The notes: a model not told the origin generated them from the letters alone. A stretch of 64,000 nt of DNA from Strigamia acuminata (GCA_949358305.1 OX442315.1:26500427-26564426), one strand, 5' to 3'; positions 40,788 to 54,908 are shown, counted from the stretch's first letter. Program-made: numbers and translations.

Positions 40788-43700
40788 GCTCACTCCTCCC
40801 CGCATTCATCACCTTCCTCTCCGTCTTATGCTTTAGTTTCGAGATTAAAACTGTGATGAGAACACGATGTACAGCAAACGACGCGCGACTGATGCAACTT
40901 GTATAGTTGAGTTAAGTTGAGGGGGGAAAACTGATTAAAAAAATTTAATATCGTCTTATGATCCCCGAGCTTATATTCTGTTCCGGGCTTTGGATTCTAA
41001 ATCGAAGTGCCAATCCCCATTTTACCTCTGTCTCTCTTGAATCTCTCTTTCGATATAAAATGTTATGCACAATATTTCGTAGGCTGGAAAATAATTGAAC
41101 GGATTAATTTTCCACATTCGTAATCAATGTTTATTTACTTGTTTTTGTCGTCGACGGAAACCGGGAATAGATTCGCACTTCTCCCTACCGAATTATTCAA
41201 TTTGTAAGACAACTGTTTTAGGCCATCTGCGTGTTTTTCAACCGACTGAGTTGTATTTATACTTTTGTGTTCTGTTTGTAAGATGAAAATAATTTAGTAT
41301 TAATTAAAAATCTCGTATTTTGATACATTTTTATGTCCACGATTCAACCATTAAAAAAACTAAAATAGAAATACTTACCTTTTAATTGACAATTAAAACG
41401 ATTTATACTTATTTTTGTGTAATAAAAGAATAAAAGTAAAGTTTTTTCCAGCACAAGTAGAAGTCGACATTTTTGTTTGACATGTGATATGTTTTGTTGA
41501 GGCATTATGGGATGTCACATGACCTACTGAGGCCCGGGTTAAAAACTAGACGGCTCTGTTGAATAAACAGAGACTTTGTTCGTTTCCTTTCTTCGCATAA
41601 AAAAAGAATCAAATTCATAAACAGAGCAGTAAATACTTTTCGTCGCGCTCTTTACGAGGTGACCCACGGATCGAAAAGCTTATATTGTTAATTTATATTT
41701 TCATTAAACCTCACGAAATACACCACAACAACAAACGATGAAAATAAAAACATTCCAAGCCATTAATTGAAATAATTTTACAGAGTATATTTATTTCAAT
41801 CATACATTATTTTTATGTCTTTTAATTCCATTTAAGAAATAATTTAATATTCTCAAATTACGGACTATTAATTTAATCATAACACACTTTATGATTCACG
41901 TTACATTTCCAAACAGCAATGGCAAACCACGCCCAAAATAAAACCCCCCGAAAAAAAGACCAAATAATTTTATATCATTTTTACTGCGGAAATATTAAAG
42001 GATTAAAATTTTGTATTCATATATAATTGCTTCTCTCGTTAATAAATCAATCTTTCCCTAGCAATTTTCAGAGCCTCAGCGTCTAAAAGGAAATACAATG
42101 CACAATATTTCTGTCCATTCCGTCCGTGCTTATTATCCGAAGCCAATCAATTTATCTTGGTAGTAATGCAATGTTATTATAATATAATTATTACAATATC
42201 CTTACGAGACCACATCAAAAATAAAGCCTTCTTTTTATCCTCACGACTTCACATGGAGCTGGTGATCATGGCCGTTGTTTATACCGTCTTAATTGCTTCA
42301 TTACAGCAGTGTCCCATAAATTGAGGCAAAGGTGCAACTTTTTCTTTGTGTTGTGACGAGGCAGGTGTACACCATCCACATTAAAGTTCTTGCACGTCTC
42401 CTTCGAGCCCCTACGTCACTCCACGTAAAATATTACTTAATCCGAAACCTTTCTTTTTCCATCAATTAAGCCAGAACGCCCGAATGGCGTTATAGCTGTC
42501 CTATCCAATTGGAAGATTTGCATCAAGTGATCCGATTCATATTTTCAATACTTTTCAAATATTCATTACAAACACATGCAAGCTAACATGCTCCCATTAA
42601 GTGAACACATCCCAGATTTCTATCGCCCAAAGCAAATTGGATTTCTCGCTGTTTTCATGGTTAGATCAATGTGCACAATGCAATGCTGGAAATATAATCT
42701 ACAATTCCAACCGATGAAGCACTTTATAATTTTATTTTCAAACCCGCTTATCTGTGGATCATACCATACAATGGATTACTCGCCATAACTGTTTCTAAAA
42801 TTGCTCACATTTGTTTTATATCATAATAAAATATCCATATATTTCTATTTTACATTTTATATATGTACGTTATATAGATTTAAATATTTAAGCACTCGAG
42901 TAATACATGAATAACATCTGAAAATACTCACGATTTTTTTAATTTTATTTTTGTAGATAATTATTGGTCTCCTTTATGAGCACATCAACAATTGTTAATA
43001 GGAATAAATCAATTACAAAAGATAAGAAAGAAAAAAAAGAAGATGAGAAAAGAAAAGCCTGATGGCAAGCATGTGACCTCTCTTGTCATCTCAACACAAA
43101 TACAGGAAGTTGCCAATCCATTTAGTCTCTTAAAAGCTGCATTGGATAATCAAAAGGCATCAATTTATTAAAGAAAATTAGCGCTAAACAGACCACAAAA
43201 GCTGTTGTGGTTGGGTGGTAAAAACAATTTTTTACCCCTCTTTATAGGAAGAATAGAAAACAATCCTAAATCAAAAGTTCATTATCTCGCCGTTAAATTT
43301 AGGGGGAAAATGTAATTAGAACAAAATAACCCTTAAAAAAAGGGGTTTTTGATAATTTTTGGCGCACAGGAAGTGAGGGTATTTTGTTTCTAAATGGAGT
43401 ATATATAGGCACAATTAGAGTCCACTTGAAAAACATTAAATTGCTTTAAGTGACAGAACTTTTTTTTTTCTTCGCTTTTTATCTCACATTTTAACTCTGC
43501 ATGAGGTTATAAGACCATTAAAGCATCAAGAATTTTTCGCCTTGCAGCTCCATCTTAATGAAGAGGATGGCACGAATGAGCAGTGGGGAAAAATTCATGT
43601 GAAAAACATTTTTTTGGGGGGAAGAAAAAAAAATCATACAAATTTATTACTAATTTACCTTTGTCTAAGCACAGTTTAAGCTTTTAATTTGCAATCAAAT

Positions 43701-43989
43701 TTGACCTGTGTGTACTTCAACAGAAAGCTGGGAATCAAGAAATTCCAAATACAAAATTGAATTCATCGGAACTAATTATCTTCACCAATCATTTTAGAAT
43801 TTTTTGCTTTTTTATTTTATTTTTCAATTAAAATTAAAAGTACCCGAAATTGATTTTTCGTCAACTTTTAATTCCGAAACTTAAAAAAATATACAGCAAA
43901 TAAAATACACAGAAAAAAATAAAACTTCAATTAAAAAGGTCAAAAACAAGAGGGAGATTTAAAGGAATAAATCGCATCTCGGATTACAT

Positions 43990-44462
43990 TTTACATTAAG
44001 ACACGATGAGAGCTTTATGGGATTCACTCACTGTACAAGTGAATGATGGTGCCCAGAACCTCGTCTTATTACGACCGATTCTTTTGGATTGGGAAGCAAT
44101 TTTGCGAACCAAAGTCACTAAGCTGCTCCTAATTGGCCATTATCGTTGCTTGTCTTGCCACATGAAAGCACGAGGAATACCCACTTCCCGGCCATAGCAG
44201 AGCTAACGACCCGGCCAATGGCAGGTGTAGCCTCAATTGACGTGGCATTTATTTGCCCACGCTGGGTCAAAATTAATGCACGATGTACGACGGGTTCCAC
44301 CCCCGACTGACCTCATTTCCCCTAGCAACCAATCGCGAAGGGAAGCCAAGCTCCACCCATTCTCAGTCATGGCAGTCGCGTGCATATTTACAAAGAGGCG
44401 GAGTAATAACATGGATACTTCTCCACAACGTCAAGGACTAACCTACACTGCCATCTACTAGC
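43990..44462. promoter_or_regulatory. CCAAT-box cluster in a GC-richer patch
   Basis: Four CCAAT boxes (ATTGG at 44,088-44,092 and 44,132-44,136; CCAAT at 44,215-44,219 and 44,329-44,333) fall within about 250 bp of GC-richer DNA, followed by a CTCF-like motif on the minus strand (44,446-44,462). The spacing suits NF-Y binding. No transcript start or exon can be tied to it, and the FBXO31 3' end is 1.3 kb to the right. Confidence 0.3.
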
Positions 44463-45794
44463 AAGTTGCAATATTAAAAAATAAAAAACAAAAAAATAAA
44501 TAAAAGAAAAATGTTCACAGTTTTTTGTTTCCTTTAATTTCTGAACAAATTACAATGAAAAACACATTTTATATTTTTTGCCACTCAAAGATTTGTTACT
44601 CCTTATCACGATAAAAAAATATTTGTTTTTTTCTATCTAAGTAACCTAATCATAATTGCTAATAAAAATAATTTTTTTTTACAAGTATGCAAGCAAGCAG
44701 CAGGCGAGTGTTAATGTTGTGAGATAGGAAAGAGGGGTATAGGGGTGAAAAAAAAGATTGCCCTCACCCAGCTGGCATCCCAGGTCACTGGTGGTCAGTA
44801 ACCTATCTTTTAATCCTATTGCTGCCATTTGACAAATGATTCCACCAGAAATGCAGGAAGTGAAGGCAACCCAACCAAAATTGAATGGTTTAGACATCAC
44901 ACATATAAGGAGAGAATAGAAAAATGGAGGGGGAACCCGAGGGGGAGGGAAATAAAACGAGACGAGGGGTCGGCAGGGAAATAAGACCCCCACCTCCAAT
45001 CCACCGACCCCTACATCAACCATACACATTTTTTACAAAAGATTAAACTTCGTTCCTAAAGTCAAGATAACTTTACATTCGCTTCAAAGAATGTTTTCAT
45101 ACACATTTTTCCCTTCAAAATAAATTCAGATAAAAATCTGCTTAGAGGAATGAGAGTCGTCAAGCCATTTACAGTTAACTCAAATATAAGCAACTGAAAT
45201 TAACAACACATGTGCCAAAGGCCACGCTAAAACAACTCTTTAATTGCATATATGTTTTAAAATGTGAAATTGAAATAAAATAGCAGGTTTTCTGCCTAAA
45301 TTATGTCGCTCCAAAAAAAATTAAATTATAAAATTAAATTAAATTTTAAAAAGGGCTATTTTTAATTTGGGAAAACAAGTGGGGAAAAAAGGAAGCATTT
45401 TATAATACAAAAATTCAGTGATTTGTACAAAAAGACAATTTCTGTCGTCAACTTAAGTTTATACATGTTTATATTTCCTTTTTTCATTTGTCACGATATA
45501 AAATCACTAATCAGCAATAATAAATGCATAAATTGGATTGGACAAGAGTAGACAAAAAAATATCAACATTATAGTTCCAAGCGTAAATTTAAAAACCCCA
45601 TCTATGAAAAACAAAAAAAAAACAAAAAAAATCTCGATGACCTAAATCACATTAAATCAATCCAAAAAATTAAAAACTCCAACTCATACACCCACCCCCC
45701 CAAAAAAAAAAACATTAAAAACAAAACAAAAAACAAAAATAAACTTTTTTTCAGATTGATCTTCAACCTTCACTTAAAATTAACTCAAATTCAC

Positions 45795-48700
45795 TTATAA
45801 GATGTCTTCTTGAACACGGTGATAAAGGCTCAACGAAAGCAACTCGAACCAAAGAAATCCAAACAGATCTTCATTAAAAATTATCCAATGCCCACCAATA
45901 AATGACGGATTAGTAAAACCGTGACCAGCAACTTGACCCCATCCATAAAACCTATTTAAACGGTAATAAAAATTAACGAAACCATATACACGTACGTAAA
46001 ACAAAACCTACCTTGCTTTGCACGTGGATGGTAAGAGATTAGCATCCTCGCGAGGTGAGAATTCGATAGGCAATCGGAATGACTGAAGGGGCAGTTTATG
46101 CAGCGGTATCGGTGATACCACTGCATCAGGTTGTCGCATCACCTGTATATCAAGTTGCTGATTTTCAGTCAGGATGATGGGGTACTGCAAATCCGATTTA
46201 AAGGTAAGTTCCCCGGCTGGGACATTCGGATCTCCCTGCAGAAGAATGAATTTTGTAAGTATAAGTACGTAATGTAAAACGGGATTATCCGTAAAAAGGT
46301 CACAAGATCATCTCGCGATGTCACGTTGAGGTTAGAGATTAAGATTAACCATCAATCTTGAAATTAAGATTGGGGAGAAATTCAATTTTCCAATTAAAGT
46401 CTAGAAACTTTGTTTTAATTCCTTTTAAAGAATGAAACCTATACGAGATGTTCGGCTGCGAGTCAAGTAATCACGCCGCTTCAATTGAAAATGTAAAAAA
46501 ATGCCAAAATATTTCGGTCAATACAATCTTTAGAAAGTATTCTCAAATAGAAATGTTGACATTTACCATTTGGTGGGCTTCCATGATTACACCAAACGAT
46601 TCAATACAAAGATGTTGCTTTGAAGTTTGGTAAGTTTCCCTGCTGCACAAGTTTCAGTTGAGTAATTATTTTCTAGATTTACTAATTTATTTATCTCGGA
46701 TCCCAAGAGAAAATTTCTCAATTTGTGCAATATTAGTGCGGAAAATCTACACTATTTGTCGCAAACTTCCTTTATTAATACTTCGTATCAGTATTGAAAT
46801 TTGAAATTATATTGGAAATTATTTTTCAAGAAAATCAAATAATCTGAAATATTATTTACCAAAACCTAAAGCAGGAAGTTTGAGTTCTCAGAACTTCGAT
46901 AGTACAAATGCCACGCTCAAATCGATAACATTAAGTTTCAGAGACTAAACAAATTGAAATTCTCCACACAAAAAAAAAAACAGATAACTTTTCCATTAAT
47001 TTGAAATATTAACCTAAAAATTAATCCCCATCATTTCATGCATTTTTTTCCAGTTAATTCAATCACTCATTGAGAGAACAAAGAACAGATCACCCGATTT
47101 GCATGTTTCACAAACAGCTGACCCGTCCCGTACATGGGAAAAAAACCAGAGGCAAACTCAACGAGCCTAGGGTACAATTCGAAGCTTGCAATTACTGATT
47201 TGCACATCCACTGCTTGCATGCTTTCGAGCCAAAGGCAAAATGAATGGGAGGAGGAGTAAAATGTGAGTGCGTGGAAAATCGGCCCGATGAATGCAGGTG
47301 CGAACCATGAATATTCACCAAGACTCAATCATACGAGAAAAAAACAAACTATTTGCTCGGGGGAGCTTCATCTCAAAGGATTGAAATGATGGAAGATCAA
47401 GGCGTGTCTACAAGATGAAATAGATGTTAAAGGTGCTGGAAAAAAATTAAGACAAACTTTTAACCACTTCCCATGCGATCCAAACAACAACAACAAAAAA
47501 CATTTAAATTTTTCTACGCGACTAATGGGACTTTATTAAACGACAACAAATCTTTGTCCTATTTAATTACAGGGTCATTCAATTGCAACGACAATTCGCA
47601 TCGTTTTAAGAGGAAAAGCGAGTGAGGAAAACCATCACTTTGCTTCTCTTCTCGCCTCCCTCTCATTATTAAGCCTCATCAATCACGGTCGAATAATGGA
47701 CGGGGTTTCTTAAACCATCAATTTTTTTTCCATCATAACCTGTGCACATTCCTCATCTCCTTGGTCACTTAAATTAGCCCCCAAAGTGACAGTGGTTGAA
47801 CAGTTTTAATTGCCTTCACTTGTCGGCTTTCAAGTTCTTTTTTTTCGTTTTTAGTTTTTTTTATTTACAACATGGATACTTCCTGTTATTTGGAAACCTA
47901 CTATTATTTCCGCCAAGGGTGACCTTAAAGCACTTTTTTAAATGTATACAATCGTGTCACAATTTTTAAGTCAAGCATGCAAAAAAATAAAAGAAAAAAT
48001 ACTGGGAGATAAAAAAAATGTTATCAGATAACGTGATGACTCGATTAACAACCGGTTTTAAACGGAAAAACAATAATTATGAACTTAAAAGTGGCTTAAA
48101 AGCATGGAGTAATAATTGAAATTAATTTTGAATCGTACAACAGGCGCCACCTGTTGGCACCGGTGGAAACTTTACTCTTATTATGGACGACGCGCATTTA
48201 ACTCTTAAAATATCTAAATCTAAAATTAATTAATTAATTACCGTCACTTTAGTAACTTTCACTTTAGTTCCGTAGGAATCGTAAGTAAGTAGCACCAATT
48301 CCAATCCATGAGAAGAATATGTTCCTTTGAAAAGACCAGGTTGGATGATTGCATCAGCTTTGGGTGGTGAGGGACGAAGTCGGCGATGTTCGAACGCATT
48401 TCGTCTAAAATGCAAGAGAAAAGTCAATTCGATCGTTCTTTTTTCAAAACCAAAGAACAATTTTTAATAATAACGAAAAAATAAATCTAAATCTTGAAAT
48501 ACTCTTGTGAATCATGCACAAAAAAAAGCCATTTTAAAAGCCCAACCAAAAGAGAATTGGCGCCAGCTTGTGGGAATAAACATAACCTTGATTGAGGTTT
48601 CAACCAATGGCAGGCACTTGGAAACAAGAAAAACCCATTATTAACTTTACAGCTGGAATTATTATTAAGTATATTTGTAATATTTTATAAGCTGGTGGCG

Positions 48701-50583
48701 TGAGCTCTTAACATCGCTTTTACGTAACTTGCTAAACTGAATATTAACATTTATCAAGGTCAAGGTTTCTTATATTAATTTAGAAAATAAACATGTTTGA
48801 AAAGCAATAAGAAAAGTTACATAATAACAGCTGTACTTTTCCATCTAATATACATACGAACCTATCTGTAAAATTTCCATCACTCTTTAAAACAAAAAGA
48901 TCAACGTAATATATTTAAATAAATAGTTTCTTACTCGTACTCACGAATCATCAGAAATTTCATGAGAAATAATTCTTTTAAATGCACGTCCAATAAATGC
49001 GCAAAACTAGTTTCATCTTTCAACCATTCAAAAAATTCCTTCAAATAAATTGAAATATAATAAACAAAAAAATTAATATATTTTTTTTTTAATGTGTAAT
49101 CAATATAATAAATCATTTACCTGTTCTTTACTTCCAGGATATTCATGCTTTTCAGGACAACAGCATTTTGTATAAAAACAAATCTTTTTTTTCTGAAAGC
49201 AAATAATTTCGTTTCAAATACTGTCGCATGAATTGTGAAAAGTGGAATTTTATTTCCTCCAAGTGGCGAGATTCTAATACACTACCATTTCAATAGCGGC
49301 AGGATGAGGTCCGTGACTTCCCTTTTGGCATAAAATCTGCACAAATCCATCTTCGGTTAATTCAATCGTAAAAAGATCAATTCTCCTTAAAGCGTCGCGT
49401 ACATTTGGATTAGATGGTGGACGCCATTCAATCCCTACCAATTTTTTATCTTCAAACTAGAAAAAATAAACACACATTTATAATTTCACTGTTAAACGAC
49501 AGATACTTTCATTTATTTATACCTTTACTTGAAGTAAACCACCGTACGACGCTACTTCGGTCTGCCAGACTCCAATCATGTGACCATATTTATATAAAAC
49601 TGTAATACGAGTTGATAAAACAAATATTAGGAATTTTATCAAATTATACATTACATAAATTGTAGCTGTAATATTAGATTAATAACATTTCCAAACGTTA
49701 GCCTTTCGAAATGACTCACTTTTGGTGTACAGTTGCATATACGATAAGCCATCTTGACAATCACGTAACGATATACCATATTCTAGAAATAAAAATAAAA
49801 TAAAATCAGATTGAGATAAAAAGAAGAAGAAAAAAAGTAGATTTCCCCCAATTTGATCCAAAAACCAAGGCTCCCTCACATTAAAAATTAGACCACTAAC
49901 CTGGCCCCAATTTTAAAAGTTCAACAATTTCCTTGAGATATAATTTATTATTCACTTGCAATTTTCCTATTATCGCCTTCAACATTAAAATTAACCCTTT
50001 TATCGCATCCAGATCCAGTTACACGAATCAAATTAAACTTTTTGGATAATTAAAATCAAGATTTCCAACTCGCCATTGTGAATTTGAATCAATTTAAATA
50101 GCAAAATGTTTCTTTCGCGACGCTCTAATTGTGTCAATGCGAATTTGTCCTTGAACTGTTTCAAATATTTCCACGTGCAAGTGTGTGTGGTTCCGGCCAT
50201 GTTTATTTACAGCTAATTGCAAAAGTAAGGGCAACTTGCCCTTTTGAGTAAAAAAATAAAATATATTTGCTCGATGCCATTATATTTCACACGATCTCAG
50301 CTCATTGACTCAATGACTCAATTAGAACAGAGGTCAACAGATACCCCTAGCTCGAGCATAACTCACCTACGAGACACCGTTTTTGCCAAATGTTTTCTAC
50401 TTTGCTAGCATCGAAGAAGGATTTACACACTTTGGACACATTGCTCACGTCTTTTCCAGGCAAGTGCGAGAAAATTTGAGCCAATACTTCAGGTGGCAAC
50501 TTGATAAAAAGATGCGAGCACGATGACCTAGTGCTGTCACTGCTGGAGTCCATTAAAATATCGCGCCAATTAAAACCTCCCAT
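45795..50583 (-). CDS. FBXO31: F-box only protein 31 (SCF substrate receptor)
   Basis: This is the substrate-recognition subunit of an SCF (Skp1-Cul1-F-box) ubiquitin ligase; vertebrate FBXO31 acts in the DNA-damage response and targets cyclin D1 among others. Nine exons splice in frame: 50583-50367, 49782-49720, 49599-49523, 49456-49286, 49192-49121, 49038-48935, 48404-48242, 46235-46012, 45951-45795 (415 aa; all GT-AG). The F-box spans residues 25-70 ([10 protein letters not shown], ending IWQKRC). Conserved FBXO31 segments follow: [37 protein letters not shown], and VAGHGFT near the C terminus. The human protein is 539 aa; the long disordered insert before the C-terminal block is absent here. 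Introns 1, 6 and 7 are long (584, 530 and 2,006 nt). Start: the first ATG; a second at codon 11 is possible. It shares a 379-bp divergent promoter with MDP1. Confidence 0.93.
46236..48241 (-). other. FBXO31 intron 7 (2,006 nt)
   Basis: It is by far the longest intron of the five genes. It interrupts the reading frame in phase 0 just before GDPNVPAGE. It contains AT-rich DNA, short open frames without domains, and near its 5' end a good CTCF-like site (48,144-48,158). No nested gene is seen. Confidence 0.8.
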
Positions 50584-50962
50584 CTTTCTTCCTGAATCAT
50601 TCCGAGTTGCCAGACTGATTTGAAGTGATCACTGTCTTCACGATGTGTTGGGATCTCGTTCCCTTTTCGACTGTTACAATGCGAATCTCGGGCGAAACAA
50701 CTTCAGGTGACTGATTACGTCCTTTAAAGATCTACAGGAAATGAAATCATCTTTGCAACAAAACGCTAGCGACACTTGGTGTCAGGTTTGTAAACTTAAA
50801 CTTACATTTGTTGCCAAGAAACATCAGAAACAGTTTTCGATATATCATTTTATTGGATTTTATTTATTATTATAACTCTGATTCAATAATGACAACTACT
50901 AATATAAATAATTGTATGAATTTGTAATGAAACTAATTCAACGTTTTCTTTTACAAATTAGC
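50584..50962. promoter_or_regulatory. Divergent promoter region of FBXO31 and MDP1
   Basis: The 379 bp between the two opposite start codons must hold both 5' UTRs and promoters. It has no TATA box in an obvious place. It contains a short inverted repeat (GACAC, 50,771-50,775; GTGTC, 50,779-50,783) inside a weak CTCF-like match. It is inferred from gene layout. Confidence 0.6.
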
Positions 50963-51797
<835 letters not shown>

Positions 51798-51821
51798 CGT
51801 AGTCAAATTTCTGTATAAAGT

Positions 51822-51827
51822 TTTATT
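51822..51827 (-). other. Probable NAE1 polyadenylation signal
   Basis: AATAAA on the minus strand lies 112 nt past the NAE1 stop codon and only 25 nt beyond the MDP1 stop, so the two 3' UTRs should overlap. Confidence 0.5.
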
Positions 51828-51865
51828 TTCTTGCATCATTTAAATTATGTAAAGAAATTTTGTTA

Positions 51866-51871
51866 AATAAA
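51866..51871 (+). other. Probable MDP1 polyadenylation signal
   Basis: AATAAA on the plus strand lies 69 nt after the MDP1 stop codon. Confidence 0.55.
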
Positions 51872-51938
51872 ATGACATAAATACACGTTACATTAGAGCA
51901 TTGCATAAGCAAAAATCGTATTTACTCTAGTACAAATC

Positions 51939-54908
51939 TTATAGTTCAAATGTAGATGATGTACCAGTCATAGCATTAAAGATGTATGTATTATTCAAAG
52001 GAACATACTGATTAGTAACTAATTTTATCACTTCTTGGGAACTACAGCCTCCAACAAACGCCGCCATCGAGTGCAGTTCAGCCGCACCATATCTGCACCT
52101 AAAAAGATAATGCTTATTCACAAATAACAAAAGAATAAATAAATAAGAATATTACATTTCGTGAACAAAATCATCCTTAGCAATGGGACCACAACCCCAG
52201 TCGTGTAACACACCACTTAAGCATGTCTAAGCATAAATAAACAGAATTAATTATTTAAGTAATACGTTTTGAGTATAATTTTCATGTAAAACGTTGCGAA
52301 TTAACTGCAACTGGTGCTACATTGATCCAAATCAACCCAAATAAGTTATTTCTCTATGAAATTTTTAAATAACAATTTATGCGAACGAATAAATAGCATT
52401 CCATTCAAGAATTATGAATAACACCAGCTGTTACCTGTTCGCAAATTCAATTTTTTTATTTTTATTTTCGAGCAGCTTTCAGTCAAAAAGTTGTTTTGCA
52501 TGAATACATTTATTATTATTAGCCACTCACTTTCAACTTTATGATGTCGGGTTCAACTTCATCATTAAAGCATCCCGGATAACGACTGTATTCCAGGTGA
52601 AAGCGGTCTACAGCTCGCAAAAGGACATAAAATACGATTTCACTGTCAGGATTATCTAAATACATAACTATAAAAACAAAACAATTTAAGTTATACCATT
52701 TTTAATGTCCATAAATTAAATGAACCCTCCAAGGACTGAAATCTTTTTTAACTCAGTCCTTTACAAGGTTAAAAAAAATAAATACTTAATAACCTATATC
52801 TTGGACTTTTGCAGTCTTTGTATTGTACTCATCAGCTATAGAACGACCTTTGATAACGCGTAAAAAAGCAGAATTTTTACCTACATAAATACAATGATTC
52901 ACTTAATGATAGTTCGTCGCTTCAATTGATTTCCTTACAAAACATTTTTACATCGGCTTCAGTTATATAATCTTGAGGCTGCAAAAACAAGCAAAATGTC
53001 AGCAAAAAAAATACAAATCACTCTCATTCTCTCCGTCACCTTTCCTATATTTAATAACAACTGCTGAACCTTCCGAAAAATTATTTCGGCATGTTTGTTC
53101 GCTTCATTTTTGTATCTATACGAACAAAACCATTATCAATTTTAAAAATATGTATTTTTATTTAATAATCACATAATCTCACATATTCTGTAAACAAATG
53201 TAACGTTCAGAGTCGGCTGTCATATCAGGAATAGCACCACGTAAAGGTAGAGCACCGTTGCCTTCATTTTCTACAAAATCTTTCAATGCACGCGCCAGAA
53301 CCCAAAACGGCTTACTCTGAAATATCATACAAGAAATCACATTGTACAATTTTTTCAAACATTTCCATCATATTTCTTGCCTCAGACGTTAAGTTTATGC
53401 ACTGCTCGGACTTTAAAATGTCTTCAACTGCCTGTGGAATTCTTGTAGGCACTAAAACTGCATTTACAACTTTAACCGCTTCATCAAAATTCTCTTCTTC
53501 GTCTGGAACACCTAATTCGTTTCGTAGCATTCCTTAACAAAATAATTTAGTCCTGAAAAAATTACATCGACTTTATTTACGTTTACCTGCTTTCATTAAT
53601 TCTCTAAATTCATCCTTCTCCTTGTATGTTTTCGGCAAATTATTGTTGTGCTATTTAAAAATTACTTTTTTTGTATAGTCACGTTTTAATAAATTTAATT
53701 TTCTCACAGATTTTTTCCAGATATCTAAATATTTTAGTAATATCACAATGTATGGTGTATGGCTGTGATCCTATTTAAATAGATATTATCAAAAAATAAT
53801 AATAAATCCTTTTTAATTATTCAAACCTTTTTAGACATGTTAAGAAGATCCATGCTGTTCACATAATCAATTAAATCAGAAAAAGGTTGGTCTAAACGCA
53901 AGTCCTCATGAGCATTATCAGGGTGGGATTCAATAACTGTATAAAATAAAATCATGTTTAGTTATAAATTAAATATACACGGATTATTAATTTTTGTAAA
54001 CCTGAGTGCTCTTTAACTTGCAGACGAACATATCCAATAAAACCAAACGTTCGACAAACGAGTAATGGAATATTGACATCCCATAAATGAGCTGCTAAAT
54101 TTAATAAAGTACTGGCAGAAAGAAAAGAAAATTACAAACTTAAATATTGACATTTTATACATTTCATACCTTTCTTTTAGACTTGTAGCAATAACCACAG
54201 AAAATACATTGAAAAAAACTGGGTTATTCTGTAGTAATTGTTCGGGTGTCTATAATTAAAGGCTTTATTAGTTATTACAATAATTATAATTATTTTTTTT
54301 TAATTTACCTCGTCAACAAAATCTCCCCTTACATCGGAATTTAATTCCAACAACAATTGCGTTGCAATTTGACCTCTATTCTGAAATTCATATTTCAAAC
54401 AATTTTCATACGCATGCAATTTAAACTGTAATTTGTTTAAATTACCTTGCCGATACTGTCTTTATCTAAAAAGAAACTGTCAAGAAAACGTTTAACGAGT
54501 AATTTTTATTAGTCGTGAAGAATTCACTCACTTATTCCCAACATCATCTCCAGTAATTTTATTTCCGTCGACAATTGTAAATGATCCGATGCCTAGACAA
54601 ACGTGAAAAATAGAATTAATACTTTATATGAGCTTTTATTATAATGAAAATTTCAAATTTAGTTTCAATTTAACCTGGTAAGATGACGCTTTTAAGTATT
54701 TCTGTTCCGGTAGCAGTAGCATTTATCAAACAAACTTGACAAGATTCCAGCGATGTTTGTCCATGTTCTCCCCACAACCTGCACAAAAATAACGATTTAT
54801 ACTCACACACGGATACACCCTATTACACCTCAAAATAAATCTTAAATATTACCTCAGTTGCCTGTCGTATTTCTTCGTTTTATCCACTTCATGACTGGTG
54901 GTCGCCAT
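51939..54908 (-). CDS. NAE1: NEDD8-activating enzyme E1 regulatory subunit (APP-BP1/ULA1)
   Basis: With UBA3 it forms the heterodimeric E1 that adenylates NEDD8, the first step of cullin neddylation. Eighteen exons join in frame: 54908-54853, 54778-54675, 54592-54532, 54476-54446, 54380-54309, 54249-54170, 54111-54002, 53936-53827, 53770-53708, 53650-53587, 53532-53381, 53316-53183, 53115-53040, 52978-52939, 52880-52794, 52667-52531, 52226-52156, 52098-51939 (535 aa; human 534). Landmarks: [56 protein letters not shown], and a C-terminal [17 protein letters not shown] then [18 protein letters not shown]. Exon 4 is only 31 nt. Intron 11 (53,380-53,317) begins with GC, not GT; reading through it would stop within the intron. 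As in the family, the subunit is the inactive half without the catalytic cysteine domain. Confidence 0.95.

Larger units (their letters stand above)
37601..45794. other. Non-coding DNA downstream of FBXO31
   Basis: A GC-richer island at about 37,630-37,970 is open in several frames and carries a cluster of AAGGGTT motifs. Further patches are at 38,460-38,650, 38,870-39,360, 40,080-40,360, 42,240-42,500, 43,990-44,460 and 44,680-45,010. CT runs lie at 40,062-40,076 and 40,753-40,787. Two plus-strand GTGAGT donors occur at about 39,030 and 39,319. The last kilobase before the FBXO31 stop codon is very A-rich. No gene is recognised; the 3' UTR of FBXO31 must begin at the right end. Confidence 0.55.

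Noticed and set aside
49914-49965. Exon-like segment with a donor in FBXO31 intron 1
   Set aside because: Including it would disrupt the F-box-to-EYG junction that matches the family; exon 1 joins exon 2 in phase without it.
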